This document shows positions 61,888 to 64,000 of a stretch of DNA of 64,000 nt, one piece after another (position 1 is the stretch's first letter; each line of letters begins with the position of its first letter). Under the pieces are notes generated by a model that saw only the letters and a list, made by a program, of their open reading frames with translations, was not told the DNA's origin and ran no database searches. Origin of the DNA: Lysobacter avium (GTDB lineage Bacteria > Pseudomonadota > Gammaproteobacteria > Xanthomonadales > Xanthomonadaceae). The translations under genes were made by a program, and so were the position numbers. The stretch covers positions 1,860,001 through 1,924,000 of the forward strand of contig NZ_CP063657.1 of assembly GCF_015209745.1 (NCBI RefSeq), given 5' to 3'.

Positions 61888-62712
61888 GTGCGGTACCTGG
61901 TCGAGGTGCACGCGCGGCCACTGCGCCGGTCCTGTGCATGCGTGGGCCTGTCGCGTGCGGCTTGGTACCGCCCGCCGCTGGACTGGACGGTGCGCGATGC
62001 CGAAGTGATCGCCGCGCTGGCGGAACTGGTCGAGGAGCGCCCGGCCCGCGGTTTCTGGAAGTGCCGCAAGCTGCTGCACCGTCGCCGGCCGGAGTGGAAC
62101 CACAAGCGAATCTATCGGGTGTACAAGGCCATGAAACTCAACCTGCGACGGCCCGTGAAGCGCCGCCTGCCCAAACGCCAGCGGGTGCCGCTGTACGTGC
62201 CACGGCTGCCAGATATGGTCTGGTCGGCGGACTTCATGTCTGACGCACTGGCGTGCGGTCGGCGATTCCGCACCTTCAACGTGGTCGACGACTTCAACCG
62301 CGAGGCGCTGCACATTGAAGTCGACACATCGATCAACTCCGCCCGCCTGGTGCGCATCTTCGAGCAGCTCAAGCGCGACCACGGCCTGCCGCAGGTGCTG
62401 CGCACCGACAACGGCCCCGAGTTCCTGGGCGAGACGTTCATCCAGTGGGCAAAGGCCAACGGCATGGCCATCCGGTATATCCAGCCCGGCAAGCCCAACC
62501 AGAATGCCTACATCGAACGCTTCAACCGGACCCTCCGCGAAGAGGTTCTGGACCAGCACCTCTTCGCCCGCCTCGACGATGTTCGCGAGGCGGCGTACTG
62601 GTGGATGCTCGAGTACAACGAAGAACGCCCCCACGATTCCCTCGGCGATTTGACGCCGGCGGAGTACCGCCAACGCCACGCTGGAAACTCTACTTTTGAA
62701 GTGTCTACTTGA
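61888..62712 (+). CDS. IS3-family transposase OrfB (DDE catalytic domain)
   Basis: A 274-residue integrase-like region in the -1 frame of OrfA. The DDE triad is present: WSADFM, RTDNGPEF and NAYIERFNR. The frame is open back to the slippery A run, so the active enzyme is probably an OrfAB fusion; the GTG at 61888 is only the first start in this frame. No stop or frameshift breaks it, so the element may still be active. Confidence 0.92.
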   Translation: MRYLVEVHARPLRRSCACVGLSRAAWYRPPLDWTVRDAEVIAALAELVEERPARGFWKCRKLLHRRRPEWNHKRIYRVYKAMKLNLRRPVKRRLPKRQRVPLYVPRLPDMVWSADFMSDALACGRRFRTFNVVDDFNREALHIEVDTSINSARLVRIFEQLKRDHGLPQVLRTDNGPEFLGETFIQWAKANGMAIRYIQPGKPNQNAYIERFNRTLREEVLDQHLFARLDDVREAAYWWMLEYNEERPHDSLGDLTPAEYRQRHAGNSTFEVST

Positions 62713-62727
62713 CGGGGAAGCTTACGC

Positions 62728-62960
62728 ATCGCCTCGGGCAGGCCGATCGCGTCGGGCACGATGTCGGGGTTCTGCTCCAGCACCATCAGGGTCTGGCGCA
62801 CGAAGGCCTCGGACTTGTCGCCCATCTTGGTCAACTCCCGACGCGCCTGGTTGTCCAGCGCGACCAGCCCGGCCAAACGGGATTCGATATCGCCCAGCGC
62901 CGCGTTGATGGCGGTCAGGTCCTCGGCGGACAGGGCGATGGAAAGCAGGTTCTGGCTCAT
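62728..62960 (-). pseudogene. N-terminal remnant of small protein cut by the IS
   Basis: Starts SQNLLSIALSAEDLTAINAAL, then VALDNQARRELTKMGDKSEAFVRQTLMVLEQN. I recall similar uncharacterised proteins of about 130 residues. After GLPEAMR the frame runs into the IS and reads junk. No homology to the PLD remnant on the other side. Confidence 0.7.
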
Positions 62961-63081
62961 TTCGACTTTCTCCATGTCATGAGTGCAACCGGCGTGATGC
63001 CGGTGCAGGAATGCTCCGCCGCTTCCGTGTGGCGTGAGGTTGGCCGATGGGGCGGCCGGAGCGAGGGGGATTGTGGCAGAA

Positions 63082-63100
63082 CTGCGCGACAGTCGCGCAG
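63082..63100. repeat. Perfect 19-base palindrome
   Basis: CTGCGCGAC-A-GTCGCGCAG lies about 120 bases upstream of the truncated SQNLLS gene, in the 244-base space between it and the alarmone-synthetase gene. It could be an operator; no T run makes it a convincing terminator. Confidence 0.6.
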
Positions 63101-63204
63101 GATTATTGAAACGTGACAGCGCTGGCGGCGAGACACTTACCATGTATGACGATCGAGCTAAGTGACGCCACCTACCGGCGCTCGATAAAAAGGAGCGGCT
63201 ACCC

Positions 63205-64000
63205 CTATTTCTTCTTTGGGCCGAACTGCATGAGCTTCTCGATCCGCGCCATTTCAGACTGCGCGTCAAACCGCTTTAAAGCCTCAGTGGCGGAACTTAA
63301 CTGGGCCAAATCTTTGAAGCTCATAGCGTCTCGCTCCAAGAGCTTTTTCAGCTGATTTGCTTGAACTGTACTTGAGAATATCTGATCGACAGAGTTCTCT
63401 TTTCTCATCTTTGTGACTTGCGCCTGAAGCTTGTCGATGGTCGCCCTCGAAGCTCTATCTTGCTGCTTCAGCTCAGTCAACTCTTGAATGATTGCTTCCA
63501 TAGACTCCAAGCTTTCGTCTCGCTCTCGTGAGGCTTGAGCTATTTGAAGCTGGTAGTCTTGAATCGAAGCGGCAAGGCCAGTAACAAAACTTCCCATTTC
63601 ATCTGCGCTTCCCGCCATTCTATTGAAGATTGTTAAAAAATAGCCAACTAATTCATTATTCGAAAAGTTTGGATAGCGGATCTTATGGTCGATCTCGCTC
63701 CACCCTTCTTCAAAGATAGTTCGAATCTGGACCTCCACATATAACTTTCTATTGGTTGGCTGCGATGATATTACATGATGAACGGATCGGTATCCCGCGG
63801 GGTGCACCTTGACCTCTAGGCCATGGTTACGATACCTCTGAACGAGATCCTCGGGGTCGCCGTTACGTATATATGCAATTGGCTTCTCAACCGGAGACCA
63901 AGTAGAAGCAATTGCTTCGTTTATTTCAAAGCAGTCATCTTTGAAAAGATGTAGTGCACGAATCCCTATAAGATCCGTCACAATCTCGTAGTAGTTGTCA
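63205..64000 (-). CDS. RelA/SpoT-type alarmone synthetase (5' end outside window)
   Basis: The visible 265 residues begin DNYYEIVTDLIGIRALHLF. The synthetase-domain residues seen are the Asp of DLIGIR, the G-loop tyrosine of GYRSVHHVI and the Glu of VEVQIRTIFEEGWSEIDHKIR. No HD hydrolase, TGS or ACT domain follows; instead there is a long coiled coil (about residues 150-235: SRERDESLESMEAIIQELTE and so on) and a basic end (FGPKKK). That is the layout of small alarmone synthetases, some of which are toxins or phage-defence factors. Codon use is AT-rich, unlike all other genes here. The upstream ATP-binding Arg/Lys and the start lie outside. Confidence 0.82.
   Translation of the reverse strand, partial: DNYYEIVTDLIGIRALHLFKDDCFEINEAIASTWSPVEKPIAYIRNGDPEDLVQRYRNHGLEVKVHPAGYRSVHHVISSQPTNRKLYVEVQIRTIFEEGWSEIDHKIRYPNFSNNELVGYFLTIFNRMAGSADEMGSFVTGLAASIQDYQLQIAQASRERDESLESMEAIIQELTELKQQDRASRATIDKLQAQVTKMRKENSVDQIFSSTVQANQLKKLLERDAMSFKDLAQLSSATEALKRFDAQSEMARIEKLMQFGPKKK

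Larger units (their letters stand above)
61524..62727. mobile_element. IS3-family insertion sequence
   Basis: A 1204-base element with imperfect terminal inverted repeats of about 42 bases: the first 14 bases are identical (GCGTAAGCTTCCCC at 61524 and its complement ending 62727), and about two thirds of the rest match. It carries two overlapping reading frames joined by a frameshift. Flanks TGAG and ATCG show no target duplication, and the two flanking gene fragments are unrelated. Confidence 0.88.

Noticed and set aside
61524..62727. AAGCTT at both IS ends as a target duplication
   Set aside because: The symmetry extends inverted beyond AAGCTT into GCGTAAGCTTCCCC on both sides, so it belongs to the terminal repeats.

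Overview
The window is high-GC chromosomal DNA, almost certainly from the Xanthomonadaceae/Lysobacteraceae (Lysobacter, Luteimonas or a relative). The evidence is the gene order lexA-recA-recX-alaS-csrA followed by tRNA-Ser and tRNA-Arg, a LexA operator of the Xanthomonas type (TTAG-N6-TACTA), many four-base ATGA/GTGA gene overlaps with frequent GTG and TTG starts, and protein families typical of that group. This is inference from content; no database search was possible.

Layout. 1-9.8 kb is one end of a polysaccharide locus: a secreted beta-helix protein (partial), a polysaccharide deacetylase, a membrane J-domain protein, an asparagine-synthase-like amidotransferase, an AMP-forming acyl ligase with its own acyl carrier protein, a polyprenyl-phosphate sugar transferase and a GMC oxidoreductase. 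The ligase, carrier protein and amidotransferase resemble the set found with exosortase-A (XrtA) loci. 9.8-16.4 kb is a core block: two tRNAs, csrA, alaS, recX, recA, lexA and pncC. 16.5-20.9 kb holds a TonB-dependent receptor, a TviB-type UDP-sugar dehydrogenase and tRNA-Thr. 20.9-34 kb is housekeeping: ispH-lspA-ileS-ribF, murJ, rpsT, obgE, rpmA-rplU, uvrA and a thioesterase. 34-41.7 kb has a tripartite export operon (TolC, HlyD, two ABC-2 permeases, no ATPase), a copper chaperone, a DUF4139 lipoprotein and a crotonase. 42-46.8 kb carries sseA, a Nudix hydrolase, a DUF1289 protein, an FKBP, a second crotonase and nth. 46.8-54.2 kb is a phosphate region: an OprP-like porin, a Yip1-family protein and pstSCAB-phoU, with candidate Pho boxes ahead of the porin and pstS.

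54.3-61 kb is a mixed stretch: rnt, gdx, rlmB, a ParE-type toxin-antitoxin pair, a P1-family peptidase, a PH-domain protein, a small membrane protein and a 465-residue protein of unknown function. 61-64 kb is plastic. An IS3-family element lies between the remains of two unrelated genes with no target duplication, which suggests a deletion at the insertion site. Beyond it the DNA becomes much more AT-rich and carries a RelA/SpoT-type alarmone synthetase gene running off the window.

The most unusual non-coding signal is a dispersed element of about 70-95 bp present three times (41715-41804, 41893-41960, 55588-55681). Its outer and inner stems differ in sequence between copies but keep pairing, while the unpaired internal segments stay nearly identical. 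A different, 24-bp-armed palindrome lies beside the third copy.
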